Shown: positions 1 to 8,336, numbered from the stretch's first letter. The stretch is DNA of 64,000 bases from Flavobacterium frigoris (GCF_900111075.1 NZ_FOFZ01000009.1:62001-126000), one strand, 5' to 3'. A program made the numbers and translations. The notes: generated by a model from the letters alone, not told the origin.

Positions 1-1232
1 TTTTGTCGATAGATCTTTTTATTCCTAATATGTAGAAAGGCAATAAGTACTAAAGATAAAAATAAAAGAGCAATTATACTGGTAAAAATGATATCATTAT
101 GCTTTCTTTTATCAAACAACTTTTGAATATTTCTCTTCTCAAGTACTATTTTTTTTGTATCAAAATCTTTGTAAATTTTACCAGAAAGATAATAATATTT
201 GCTGTCTAACAGACGATCTGCCCTAAGTAATTTCTCAATATAATGGAGCTGGCTTCTTAGATTATCTTTAGATTTATAATAATTGACCAATAATTGATAA
301 TTCTCAAGAAGATCATGGCGAATGTATCCTGTATTATCAAAAATAGTGTCTACTTTTTTGAAATAGGCGACTGCAATTTCAGGCTTTTTTAATTCCCAAT
401 AACTTTTTCCAATATAGAAATAGGCGACGGATTCATTTGCAAAATCCTTGTTTCGACGTATAGCTGGGAGTGCGTTTGTAATATTTTCAATGGCTGAAGC
501 ATAATTATTTTTAAAATATTGATTGATTCCTTCCGAATGATTAAAATAGGCAGTCATTTCGGTGTTGGCTAATTTTTCCCCTTCTAGAATGCCCTTCTCG
601 TTTGTTTCGGAGCACAAACCATAATTGCCAATGTGGTTGTAGCACAACCCAAGCGAATGAAGTGAATTTAAATATCCTCTTGTATTGTTTTCTTTAAAAT
701 AGGTAATACATTCCCTAAATAAAGAAATCGCCTCATTATAAAATCCTAGATAGTATTTTATATTGGCAATATTGTATTTCACTTTGTAAATTAAATACTT
801 GTCATTGGTTTTGGAAATAAAAGTATCAGCTAGGAGGTAATTATCTAAAGCATAATTATGTTTTTTCTGAGAATAATATAAAATTCCTTTTGAAAGATAT
901 GCGGAACCAATCAACGCATTATTCTTCGCTTTTTTTGCACTATTAATCATACTGTCAGCATAGATTAATTTCAAATTATCTGAAGAGTAATAAACATAAT
1001 TTTTATAGCCGTTTACAATCTCCTCCGCATTTTTTTCTGATTTGGCTTTAAGTAAAAAATACCGAAGGTATAGTGATTGTTTGTTTCTATTTTTTTCTAA
1101 ATCTTCTATCCGTTCAAACAGATAATCATAATTTTTACTTCGGAGGGTATCAGGAATTTTATCTGTCTTGTTCTGTGCATAAAATTGGCTAGCGAAGCAA
1201 AGAGATACTATTAGTAGATACTTTTTAATCAT
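1..1232 (-). CDS. TPR-repeat sensor/regulator, partial (C-terminus off the left edge)
   Basis: My own translation from ATG at 1232 stays open to base 1, at least 410 residues. It starts with a Sec-type signal peptide (MIKKYLLIVSLCFAS..YAQ). A long helical region of degenerate tetratricopeptide repeats follows, and a hydrophobic segment (FTSIIALLFLSLVLIAFL) lies near the visible end. This layout (signal peptide, periplasmic TPRs, one membrane helix) is typical of Bacteroidota regulators that end in a cytoplasmic LuxR-, AraC- or kinase-type output domain. That output domain is outside the window, so the output is not known. It lies just outside or at the left edge of the mobile element and is divergent from the genes at 1.57-5.7 kb. 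Confidence 0.7.
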   Translation of the reverse strand, partial: MIKKYLLIVSLCFASQFYAQNKTDKIPDTLRSKNYDYLFERIEDLEKNRNKQSLYLRYFLLKAKSEKNAEEIVNGYKNYVYYSSDNLKLIYADSMINSAKKAKNNALIGSAYLSKGILYYSQKKHNYALDNYLLADTFISKTNDKYLIYKVKYNIANIKYYLGFYNEAISLFRECITYFKENNTRGYLNSLHSLGLCYNHIGNYGLCSETNEKGILEGEKLANTEMTAYFNHSEGINQYFKNNYASAIENITNALPAIRRNKDFANESVAYFYIGKSYWELKKPEIAVAYFKKVDTIFDNTGYIRHDLLENYQLLVNYYKSKDNLRSQLHYIEKLLRADRLLDSKYYYLSGKIYKDFDTKKIVLEKRNIQKLFDKRKHNDIIFTSIIALLFLSLVLIAFLHIRNKKIYRQ

Positions 1233-1388
1233 AGGTAGCATTAAAAATGAGGGACTATTTGTTCTAGAAAACTTCCTTTAAAAGCTATTGTATTACTGCA
1301 TTTTTTTCAAATTAATTGCGAATAAATTATATCAAATATAAGGTAAACAATTGTTAAAGAGAGCTTTTTGCAAAAAAAAAGGGGTGTG

Positions 1389-1430
1389 TGGATTTTCTGA
1401 AAATCCATATCTTTTTCCTGAAAATCCATA
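1389..1430. promoter_or_regulatory. Palindromic operator-like site with a 21-bp spaced direct repeat
   Basis: TGGATTTTC, one base, then GAAAATCCA (1389-1407) is a perfect 9+1+9 palindrome. The 13-mer CTGAAAATCCATA occurs at 1397 and again at 1418, exactly 21 bp apart, which is two helical turns. It sits about 160 bp upstream of the TPR regulator gene and upstream of the small genes to the right. A dimeric regulator or an excisionase binding cooperatively would fit. The binding protein is not known. Confidence 0.4.
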
Positions 1431-1467
1431 AGTAACCAGTTGTGAATCCGAAATTCTACCTATAGAT

Positions 1468-1510
1468 TTGCTTTGAATTCAAAAGCAAAAATGTTTGGCA
1501 TAGTGCCAAA
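1468..1510. repeat. Two adjacent short palindromes, possible element end or regulator site
   Basis: TTGCTTT and AAAGCAA flank GAATTCA at 1468-1488. TTTGGCA-tag-TGCCAAA follows at 1494-1510. Together with the palindrome at 1389 this makes a short stretch dense in dyad symmetry. It could be part of an ICE end, which often has excisionase and integrase arm sites, or the control region of the downstream operon. I could not find a matching direct repeat near the integrase. Confidence 0.3.
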
Positions 1511-1570
1511 TAAAAGTTCTGCTGACCCGGGTAAAATGAACGGACTATTATAGTCGGTCACATTTTAAAC

Positions 1571-1747
1571 ATGAAATATACATCATTATGGTTAGTGATT
1601 TTACCATTACTAATTGTTTCCTTCATCAATAAAAGTTTTCTTAATAAGAATAATAGTTTAGTTAAAAGTAGTGCTAAGAAGTTTGGAAAACGGATACATA
1701 AAACGCGAAATTTGAGCTTAATAAATTATCAAATTGACATAAAATGA
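1571..1747 (+). CDS. Possible small membrane-associated protein, 58 aa
   Basis: An open frame runs from ATG 1571 to TGA 1745-1747. The product has a hydrophobic N-terminus (LWLVILPLLIVSF) followed by a lysine/arginine-rich tail, like a small single-pass membrane protein. It lies 52 bp upstream of the HTH gene. No family is recognised, and the short length makes it uncertain that it is translated. Confidence 0.3.
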   Translation: MKYTSLWLVILPLLIVSFINKSFLNKNNSLVKSSAKKFGKRIHKTRNLSLINYQIDIK

Positions 1748-1799
1748 GTAATCGTACGTACTAAGCCCAACACTATTAATTGATTAAAAACATACCCTT

Positions 1800-2093
1800 A
1801 TGAATATAGATAGAATGGAATTTATAGCATGGATGGAACGGATCATGGATCGTTTTGATATTTTGAATGAGCATATTAATGAAAATCAAAAAAAACGAAA
1901 TAACATTGACGGAGAAGAATTACTGGACAATCAGGACCTCCTCCAAATGTTGAAGATTAGTAACCGTTCCCTTCAGCGTTATCGTTCAAATGGTAAGTTA
2001 CCGTATTATACAATCAGTGGAAAAATATACTATAAACTTTCTGATGTTCATCAGTTTATACGTGATAGCTTTAATGCTCCGAGACAAAATTAA
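1800..2093 (+). CDS. Small helix-turn-helix (HTH_17/excisionase-like) protein
   Basis: A 97-residue protein. A helical N-terminus (about 1-45) is followed by an excisionase/MerR-like winged HTH: DLLQMLKISNRSLQRYRSNG, then LPYYTISGKIYYKLSDVHQF. Such proteins are abundant in Bacteroidota ICEs. In CTnDOT, two like it (Xis2c, Xis2d) start the excision operon ahead of orf3 and exc. Here it precedes a DUF3945 protein and a topoisomerase III in the same direction, so a role in excision or its control is the best guess. The family call is firm; the specific role is inferred. Confidence 0.75.
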   Translation: MNIDRMEFIAWMERIMDRFDILNEHINENQKKRNNIDGEELLDNQDLLQMLKISNRSLQRYRSNGKLPYYTISGKIYYKLSDVHQFIRDSFNAPRQN

Positions 2094-2192
2094 AAGCCAA
2101 CGAACGACAACATAGACCACCCAAAGACAGTCTGTAAATAATGCGGGTTTAACTATTTATTTTCGATTTAGTAAATTTTAAACAGCATTGAC

Positions 2193-3620
2193 ATGAGAGA
2201 AGAATCTTTAAGTTATCCAAAATTAAAAGAGCAATTTTCGGATGTTTTGTTAGTATCTGATAGCAAAAAAAAGGAAGTAAGGATAGTTAAGGGAATTGGA
2301 AAAGATAAAGAATTACAAACAGTAGTACCGGATAAAAAAAATGAAAGTCAGTTCCTGCGTGTAGACAAACAAGGTGATTTGTTTTCTAATTTTTTCTCCA
2401 ACTTTTACCGGCAATTAAAAGATCCTACACATTTTATCTTTTTTAGAGTTCCAGAAAACCAAGCTATACACATAGCGGAAAGAATGCAGAAAGAAGTTGA
2501 TAAACCTACGAAAATGGGAGGGAAGCAATTTGAACAACACCAGATAAAATTAGATTATAAACCTGAAAATAAAAATAATATGGAAACCAAACAATCAATG
2601 CCCGTAGTGGGCGAGTATCGCTATAAATTAGAACAAATCGATTGGAAAGCGATGTCTAATCTAGGATTAGGTAAAGAACGTCTTGAAAAGATGAACTTAC
2701 TAGAACCGCTGTTAAAAGGATATAAGACCAATGAACTAGTTCCTGTAAGTCTTGATTTAGGAACCTCCATCACTCGAATGGACGCTAGGCTATCACTACA
2801 AGAAAAAGAAAACGGACAAGTAGTTCTTGCTATTCATGGTATCCGAAAAGAACCTCAGTTAAACTACAAATTCTTCGGACATGAATTTACAAAAGAAGAT
2901 AAAGAAAACTTGCTCAAAAGTGGCAACATGGGTAGAGTGGTTGATTTGATTAATCCCAAATCGGGTGAAACAATACCTTCGATTATTAGCATTGACCGTT
3001 TAACCAAAGAAGTTATTGCACTACGCACGGAACAGATTAAAATTCCAGAAGAGATTAAAGGGATAAAACTAAATGAGCAACAAAAGCGAACTTTGACAGA
3101 AGGCAAATCGTTGTATATAGAAGACATGATGTCAAAAAAAGGTGATCCCTTCAATGCATCAGTTCAATTCAATGCGGATAAACGTTACGTTGAATTCCTT
3201 TTTGATAGACCAGATACTAATAAACAGTCACAAAGTCAACAGAAAGAAGCTCCACAAGTATTCCGAGGCAAAGAACTTGACGAACTGCAACACCAAAAAC
3301 TTAAAGACGGACAAACAGTTTATGTAAGTGGTTTGGTTGATAAGAAGGGTAAAGAGTACCAAGGTTATATTACATTCGATAAAGAAACAGCCAAAACTGG
3401 TTTTTCTTTTGATAATCCTAATCAATTAAAAGAGAAAGCAACTCCAAAAGAGGAAAGTAAAACACAGGTTGCGGTTAACTCAGAAGGTAAAACCAACGAG
3501 GCGACTAAGAAAATTAAAGAGCCTTTAAAAAGCGAACAGAATAATCCTGAAAGTGCCAAACAGCAAGAACAACAGGATAAGCCAAAAGCAGCAGCTAAAT
3601 CGAAAGGTCGAAAAATGTAA
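2193..3620 (+). CDS. DUF3945/DUF4099-type ICE protein
   Basis: A 475-residue soluble, highly charged protein. The middle and C-terminal parts carry two copies of a repeat of about 60 residues. Both begin with a GxxL-type helix and contain a 'G(K/Q)xxYxxxxxxKKG..' core: KLNEQQKRTLTEGKSLYIED near residue 290 and LDELQHQKLKDGQTVYVSG near residue 360. This is the DUF3945 pattern found next to topoisomerase genes on Bacteroidota conjugative elements. The tail (about 410-475) is low-complexity, rich in K, E, Q and A, and probably disordered. Only 21 bp separate it from topB, so the two are probably co-transcribed. Molecular function is not known; it corresponds in position to CTnDOT orf3. Confidence 0.75.
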   Translation: MREESLSYPKLKEQFSDVLLVSDSKKKEVRIVKGIGKDKELQTVVPDKKNESQFLRVDKQGDLFSNFFSNFYRQLKDPTHFIFFRVPENQAIHIAERMQKEVDKPTKMGGKQFEQHQIKLDYKPENKNNMETKQSMPVVGEYRYKLEQIDWKAMSNLGLGKERLEKMNLLEPLLKGYKTNELVPVSLDLGTSITRMDARLSLQEKENGQVVLAIHGIRKEPQLNYKFFGHEFTKEDKENLLKSGNMGRVVDLINPKSGETIPSIISIDRLTKEVIALRTEQIKIPEEIKGIKLNEQQKRTLTEGKSLYIEDMMSKKGDPFNASVQFNADKRYVEFLFDRPDTNKQSQSQQKEAPQVFRGKELDELQHQKLKDGQTVYVSGLVDKKGKEYQGYITFDKETAKTGFSFDNPNQLKEKATPKEESKTQVAVNSEGKTNEATKKIKEPLKSEQNNPESAKQQEQQDKPKAAAKSKGRKM

Positions 3621-3641
3621 CTATTCTAAAGACTTAATCTA

Positions 3642-5723
3642 ATGAAAGTAGTAATTGCAGAAAAACCAAGTGTTGCTCGAGAGATAGCCATCTTGTTAGG
3701 AGCTACAGAAAAGAAGGAGGGTTACCTGATGGGAAATGGATATCAGGTAACCTGGGCGTTTGGACATTTAGTGACCTTGGCAATGCCAGAAGATTATGGT
3801 GTTACTGGATTTCAAAGAGAGGCTTTACCTGTATTACCTAATCCATTCTTGCTAACAGTGCGCACGGTTAAGAAAGATAAAAGTTATGTTCGTGATCTAG
3901 GGGCATTAAAACAACTGAATGTTATTGATCAACTATTTAAAAACTGCGAAAGTATTATCGTGGCTACAGATGCAGGACGAGAGGGGGAGCTTATTTATCG
4001 TTATATTTATGATTATCTCAATTGCAGTAAGCCTTTTGAACGTTTATGGATTAGTTCACTAACTGAAAAAGCCATTCTAAATGGGTTTAATAACTTGAAA
4101 CCAGGAAAGGATTTCGATGGTTTACATCAAGCAGCACTAGGTAGAAGCCGTGCAGATTGGTTAGTAGGAATTAATGCCTCACAAGCATTAACTATTGCAA
4201 ACGGAAGCGGTATTTATTCTCTGGGAAGGGTTCAGACACCAACACTAGCAATCATTTGCAAACGATTTTTAGAAAACAAGTCATTTGTTAGCAAGCAATA
4301 TTGGCAAATTGAATTAGAACATCGAAAAGAGTTTATTGATTTCAAAAGTCTTTCCAAAATAAAATGGGATGGAGGTAAAAAAGCTGAAGACGCATTGAAA
4401 TCGCTACAGAGACATGGGTTAGCTACAGTAATTGACATAAAAATAAAAAAAGTCAATGAACAGCCACCATTGCTATTCGATCTTACAGCATTACAGAAAG
4501 AGGCAAATACAAAGCTAAATTTCACGGCTGAAGAAACGCTTGCTATTGCTCAAAGCCTATACGAGAATAAATTCATTAGTTACCCTCGTACTGGGAGTAA
4601 GTATATTCCAGAAGATATGTGGGTAGAAGTATCTAAGCTTATATGGATATTAGAAGAGATGGAGAAATTTAAAGGAGTAGTTGCTAAAATGAAAATAGGA
4701 CGTTTAAATAAACGAATTGTTAACGATTTAAAAGTAACTGATCACCATGGTTTATTGATTACAGGTAAGGTTCCATCAGCTTTGTCTGCAAAGGAAAAAG
4801 CTATTTATGAAATGATCGCATACCGTTTACTTGAAGCCGTTTCTCCTGTTTGTATTAAAGAGATAACTGATGTTGTCTTCCAAGTTATACACTATGATTT
4901 TGAACTAAAAGGGATTAAAATTATTGATGCAGGTTGGAAAGCAATTAAAGGAAGTTTTTCAGATGAAGAAAAAGATCCTATTCAAGACTTACCAGAACTA
5001 AAAATCGGTGATGAAGTCAAGATTAAGGCAGCAAGAGTATTGGAAAAGAAAACTAAACCACCTGCTCTTTATACGGAAGCAAGTTTACTTTCCGCAATGG
5101 AAAATGCAGGAAATCAGATTGGCAATGAACAAGAACGTAAAGCAATTCAAAATGTAGGGATTGGTACGCCTGCCACTAGAGCAGCTATTATTGAAACACT
5201 TTTTAAGAGGGAATATGTCAAACGTGATAAGAAATTATTAGTACCTTCAGAAAAAGGACTAAAGGTTTACGAGTTAGTAAAAGAAATGAAGATCGCTAAT
5301 GCTGCTATGACTTCCGAGTGGGAAGTAGCCTTGCAAAAAATAGAAAACAACGAAGAGAATATGGCAAATTTTCAAAGAGAAATAGAAGTTTATACAACAA
5401 CTATAACACACGAGATACTTGCTTTATCTATTGCCGTCGAAAATCAACCAGAACTAATCTGTCCAAAATGTAAGCTTGAGAAATTGGCAATCCGGGATAA
5501 GTTGGTTAAATGTAAGGATGAAAATTGCAATTGGGTTCAATTTCGAAATATATGTGGCGTACAGCTAAGCCTTGTGGATCTGGAAGCATTAATTACTAAA
5601 GGTAAAACAAGCCTCTTAAAAGGGATGATTAGTAAATCTGGAAAGAAATTTGACGCCTTCATCGTTATGAATGAAAATGGAGAAACGTCATTTGTGTTTC
5701 CACAAAAGAAAAAAAGGAGATAA
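3642..5723 (+). CDS. topB: DNA topoisomerase III (type IA), ICE-encoded
   Basis: 693 residues. The N-terminal Toprim domain starts MKVVIAEKPSVAREIA and has the acidic metal site ATDAGREGELIYRYI. The active-site tyrosine is in FISYPRTGSKY, at about Tyr314. A single zinc ribbon (CPKC..CKDENC) lies near residues 606-630. The last 55 residues (LSLVDLEALITKGKTSLLKG) resemble the DUF3945-type repeats of the upstream protein. It relaxes and decatenates single-strand-containing DNA. A homolog, Exc, is needed for CTnDOT excision. The context (HTH, DUF3945, topoisomerase) suggests element excision or conjugative DNA processing, not chromosome maintenance. Confidence 0.93.
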   Translation: MKVVIAEKPSVAREIAILLGATEKKEGYLMGNGYQVTWAFGHLVTLAMPEDYGVTGFQREALPVLPNPFLLTVRTVKKDKSYVRDLGALKQLNVIDQLFKNCESIIVATDAGREGELIYRYIYDYLNCSKPFERLWISSLTEKAILNGFNNLKPGKDFDGLHQAALGRSRADWLVGINASQALTIANGSGIYSLGRVQTPTLAIICKRFLENKSFVSKQYWQIELEHRKEFIDFKSLSKIKWDGGKKAEDALKSLQRHGLATVIDIKIKKVNEQPPLLFDLTALQKEANTKLNFTAEETLAIAQSLYENKFISYPRTGSKYIPEDMWVEVSKLIWILEEMEKFKGVVAKMKIGRLNKRIVNDLKVTDHHGLLITGKVPSALSAKEKAIYEMIAYRLLEAVSPVCIKEITDVVFQVIHYDFELKGIKIIDAGWKAIKGSFSDEEKDPIQDLPELKIGDEVKIKAARVLEKKTKPPALYTEASLLSAMENAGNQIGNEQERKAIQNVGIGTPATRAAIIETLFKREYVKRDKKLLVPSEKGLKVYELVKEMKIANAAMTSEWEVALQKIENNEENMANFQREIEVYTTTITHEILALSIAVENQPELICPKCKLEKLAIRDKLVKCKDENCNWVQFRNICGVQLSLVDLEALITKGKTSLLKGMISKSGKKFDAFIVMNENGETSFVFPQKKKRR

Positions 5724-5838
5724 AGTTGTTTATTGATTTCTACTCATTGTTAGTAAAATGTAACTAAGATTTACTGATGTATTTCACTTAACAAATGAGA
5801 GATAAATTATGTGAGTACCAACTCACATTGTAAAAAGG

Positions 5839-5927
5839 AAGGCTATAAACTGGATAGGGCTGGAATGCAGTGTAGCGTAGGAACGGAGCATAACGAAATG
5901 AAGCTTTATCCAGTTGATTTAAGCCTG
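5839..5927. repeat. Long imperfect inverted repeat after topB
   Basis: AACTGGATA (5848-5856) pairs with TATCCAGTT (5907-5915). The pairing extends outward through AGGCT and AGCCT at the outer edges. The loop of about 50 bases is purine-rich and GC-richer than its surroundings. It could fold as an RNA when transcribed from topB, or be a recombination or protein-binding site of the element. No known family is recognised. Confidence 0.4.
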
Positions 5928-5982
5928 ACCGAATGCAAGGAATGAACGTGTGATACTGAGGAACGGAACAGCGTAAAAAAAC

Positions 5983-6012
5983 AGCTTCTTATTTTTAAGA
6001 GGCTATTTTTTT
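5983..6012 (+). terminator. Rho-independent terminator-like hairpin
   Basis: AGCTTCTT and AAGAGGCT form an 8-bp stem with one G-T pair around an AT loop. A run of seven T follows (TATTTTTTTATT). It is 260 bp downstream of topB and is probably the end of the plus-strand operon. Confidence 0.5.
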
Positions 6013-6219
6013 ATTGGCTGCGAAGTGCCTACGCAGGGTAGGGCTGCCGAAAAACTATTTTTCGTTTACCTTATTGATGAAGGCATACCGACTGGAGTAG
6101 CTGAACGAAGCAAAGAGAATGACAGGAGTGAGACCTATTGATTACCTAAATTGTCTCTTAGAACGTTTATGCTATTGAGTTAAATTGGTAATCGTGTTTA
6201 CCATAGTTTCTAAATTCTA

Positions 6220-6522
6220 TTATTTCTTTCGTTGAAGATAAAGTGTCAGAACTGCAATGTATGTTGTCAACGATATATTGAGCCAAAATTGCCAATTTAC
6301 AATATCTATGATGCTGACGATTAGTAGGATAGTAGCGATAACACATAATACCATGCCGCTTTTTTGTCGTTTTTTAGTTTTTTTGACTGGAGTGAATTGT
6401 TTATTTTTAAAACCAGTGTTGTAAATGTTCACTCCACTATTAATCACATGATTTGTATCATTGTCAATTATAGCCCAACCAATTGAATTTGTGCCCAAAT
6501 CAAGTCCTAAATACTTTCCCAT
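6220..6522 (-). CDS. Small membrane protein with a Cas9-like RuvC-I N-terminus
   Basis: 100 residues. The first 22 (MGKYLGLDLGTNSIGWAIID..) match the RuvC-I motif at the N-terminus of Cas9 almost exactly, including the catalytic aspartate (Asp8) and the TNSIGW signature. VINSGVNIYNTGF follows, like the Cas9 stretch leading to the bridge helix, then a basic patch (VKKTKKRQKSG). Instead of the remaining thousand or so Cas9 residues, two hydrophobic helices follow (about 58-76 and 80-96), ending in RKK. No HNH, RuvC-II or RuvC-III segment, CRISPR array, cas1 or cas2 is seen nearby. It starts 14 bp after the AbiEii-like toxin gene and is probably the third gene of that operon. It may be a domesticated fragment; function unknown. 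Confidence 0.7.
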   Translation of the reverse strand: MGKYLGLDLGTNSIGWAIIDNDTNHVINSGVNIYNTGFKNKQFTPVKKTKKRQKSGMVLCVIATILLIVSIIDIVNWQFWLNISLTTYIAVLTLYLQRKK

Positions 6523-6536
6523 TTATTTTTTTATTT

Positions 6537-7301
6537 TTAAATATTAAAAGCACTAATTAATTGTTCAAATAACTCCTTTACATTCACATTTCCTGCACCC
6601 ATTTCTTTAAAAATTTGTTTGTCTGGCAAATCATTCTTTACTGCTTCAGCAAAATTTGCTATATCCGTTTTTATACTTGTTGGAATTGCAAAGTTATCTT
6701 CGGGAGCTAGTAGTAATAACAATCTGAAAACATCCATTTTATGTTTTCTTAATTGTCTTTCATCAATTTTTTCTCCGTTTTCTTTGCGCGTTTTATAATC
6801 GAGGAATGCTTTGGCTTTTAAACCTATTAAAGCTTCACTATTGGCGAGATGTATACCGTTATCTAATTGACTGTGTAGTATGGTGAAGTTATAATAATCA
6901 TCATCCATCAATATGGCTGATAAACTTGAAATTTCAGTGTTAACAGGAATAGGGGTTAAATATGTTTCTTCATTTAAATCTAATAAATCAGGTATTCTTG
7001 AGAATAATTCAATTTGAAATGGAAATTCTTCTGCTTTTGGTTTTTGGAAACGATAGTACTTTCTGTCTTCTTCACTTTTCTCTTTGACATCATAATTTCC
7101 TTGCTTTATAAACTCCCAAAAATGAGTTGCAAATTCCGGGCTTAATGCTTCAATGACTAAAATTATATCAATATCTTTTGTTGCTCTTGGTGTAAGACCA
7201 ACGTTATCAATGATAATGTCGCAAGCAGTTCCACCAATGATGATATAGTTATCTGTGAATTCTTTGAAATGTTGTCTGAAAATTTCTAAACCTCTTACCA
7301 T
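6537..7301 (-). CDS. AbiEii/AbiGii-like nucleotidyltransferase toxin
   Basis: 254 residues with a DNA polymerase beta-like nucleotidyltransferase core: IIIGGTACDIII (Gly23-Gly24), then TKDIDIIL, whose Asp43-x-Asp45 pair would bind metal. A later KAKAFLDYKTRK segment is typical of AbiEii-type proteins. Such toxins transfer nucleotides to RNA targets and act in type IV toxin-antitoxin and phage abortive infection systems. The gene overlaps the upstream partner by 7 bp (7295-7301), so the two are translationally coupled. A role as a toxin is inferred from family and pairing. Confidence 0.75.
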   Translation of the reverse strand: MVRGLEIFRQHFKEFTDNYIIIGGTACDIIIDNVGLTPRATKDIDIILVIEALSPEFATHFWEFIKQGNYDVKEKSEEDRKYYRFQKPKAEEFPFQIELFSRIPDLLDLNEETYLTPIPVNTEISSLSAILMDDDYYNFTILHSQLDNGIHLANSEALIGLKAKAFLDYKTRKENGEKIDERQLRKHKMDVFRLLLLLAPEDNFAIPTSIKTDIANFAEAVKNDLPDKQIFKEMGAGNVNVKELFEQLISAFNI

Positions 7302-8284
7302 ATGTATTTTTCTATTATTTGGTCTAATGCCATATCTGTTCGTTCATCAATAAATCCGTCTTTTAAACTTAAATATAATGACAATGGATCTACATTATTT
7401 TTCTTTGTTATTCCTTTTGTGAGTAGTTCCGGATTGTATTTCCAAACTTCTAATGCATAGTTGCCATTTTCACTATTTAGGTTTACTAAAAGATTGTTTT
7501 TTCTCAATTCGTAAAATTGTTTTTTCTCAATAGCAAAGTATTCTATTGAACTTGGATTCATATCCGTATATTCTTCCAGTGCGGTTGTGTTTGACTTAAA
7601 CAACCCTTCTAGTTTTTCATCTACATAAACCGTTTTCATTACGGGATTAATACACAATCCTTCACTGTTTTTCCACAGTTTTTCAATGTCTTTTTCGAAT
7701 ATGATATTCTTTTCTTTTGTCCCTTCTACTTTCACTATGGCTAATCTTTTCAAGTTTTCTATTGCTTTGGTAATTCCCATTTGTGTGTATTGGAATTTCT
7801 CTGCTAGTTCCTTGAATGTATACTGGCTTAAATTATCCTCTTTGTGTAAAATTTGATATAATAAGATTAGTTGAGCTGAAGGTAGCAGTAAGACCGATTT
7901 TTGAAATGCTTTATCTTTCTCAAAATCTTGAAGATCTATTAACAATTCGGACATAAACATTTGTTTCCCGGGTATAATGAAACTTATTCTGTTTTCTACT
8001 AGCCGTTTACGGTTTATTGCGGTTATAGTGTCAGTTACTATAATTATCCGTTTTTCAAGTTTTTTTTGAATCTCAACTACTTGTTTTCTTAACTGATTTG
8101 CATTGAAAGTATCCTCTTTGTTTAGCTCCAATAAAATTAATTGATGGGTTCTAAAGGTGGTGCTATAGAACTTAAAATTACTTTTGAATACAAAAGGTAG
8201 TTTATTCAATTGTTCCTTTTTTAACTCTTTTATTTCGAGTTGTACGCCGAGTATTTGTTGAAAATATTTTTTTAATTCCTCCAT
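7295..8284 (-). CDS. Winged-HTH partner of the nucleotidyltransferase (AbiEi-like antitoxin)
   Basis: 329 residues. The N-terminal part (about 1-130) is mixed alpha/beta with no motif I can name. A winged helix-turn-helix lies around residues 140-205 (QYTFKELAEKFQYTQMGITK, followed by AIENLKRLAIV). The C-terminal third is uncharacterised. It lies directly upstream of, and overlaps, the nucleotidyltransferase gene, the usual antitoxin-first order of AbiE systems. Classical AbiEi proteins carry the winged helix at the N-terminus, so this one is atypical or a different family in the same role. It probably represses its own operon through the palindrome at 8305. Confidence 0.65.
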   Translation of the reverse strand: MEELKKYFQQILGVQLEIKELKKEQLNKLPFVFKSNFKFYSTTFRTHQLILLELNKEDTFNANQLRKQVVEIQKKLEKRIIIVTDTITAINRKRLVENRISFIIPGKQMFMSELLIDLQDFEKDKAFQKSVLLLPSAQLILLYQILHKEDNLSQYTFKELAEKFQYTQMGITKAIENLKRLAIVKVEGTKEKNIIFEKDIEKLWKNSEGLCINPVMKTVYVDEKLEGLFKSNTTALEEYTDMNPSSIEYFAIEKKQFYELRKNNLLVNLNSENGNYALEVWKYNPELLTKGITKKNNVDPLSLYLSLKDGFIDERTDMALDQIIEKYIW

Positions 8285-8304
8285 AATAAACTAATAAAAA
8301 TTAT

Positions 8305-8336
8305 AATAAACTTGATAGGTTTATTATGCAAATATA
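8305..8336 (-). promoter_or_regulatory. Promoter -7 box and palindromic operator of the AbiE-like operon
   Basis: On the minus strand, TATATTTG (8329-8336) fits the Bacteroidota -7 consensus TAnnTTTG. An inverted repeat, AATAAAC and GTTTATT separated by seven bases (8305-8325), covers the expected transcription start. A further GGTTTATT half-site lies at about 8337-8344. This is the geometry of an autorepressor site for the winged-HTH antitoxin. No clear -33 TTG was found at the right distance. Confidence 0.5.

Larger units (their letters stand above)
5724..6219. other. Gene-free spacer with structured DNA downstream of topB
   Basis: No coding frame is convincing here. The stretch holds a long imperfect hairpin (5839-5927) and a terminator-like stem (5983-6012). 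A purine-rich patch with several GGA and GAACGGA words lies between and after them. It separates the plus-strand excision-like operon from the minus-strand defence cargo. Confidence 0.5.

Noticed and set aside
4232..4525. 97-residue frame on the minus strand
   Set aside because: Antisense inside topB, with no protein-like motif.
6220..6522. A CRISPR-Cas type II locus because of the Cas9-like N-terminus
   Set aside because: No repeat array, no cas1 or cas2, no HNH or RuvC-II/III segments in the surrounding sequence; only the RuvC-I motif is present.
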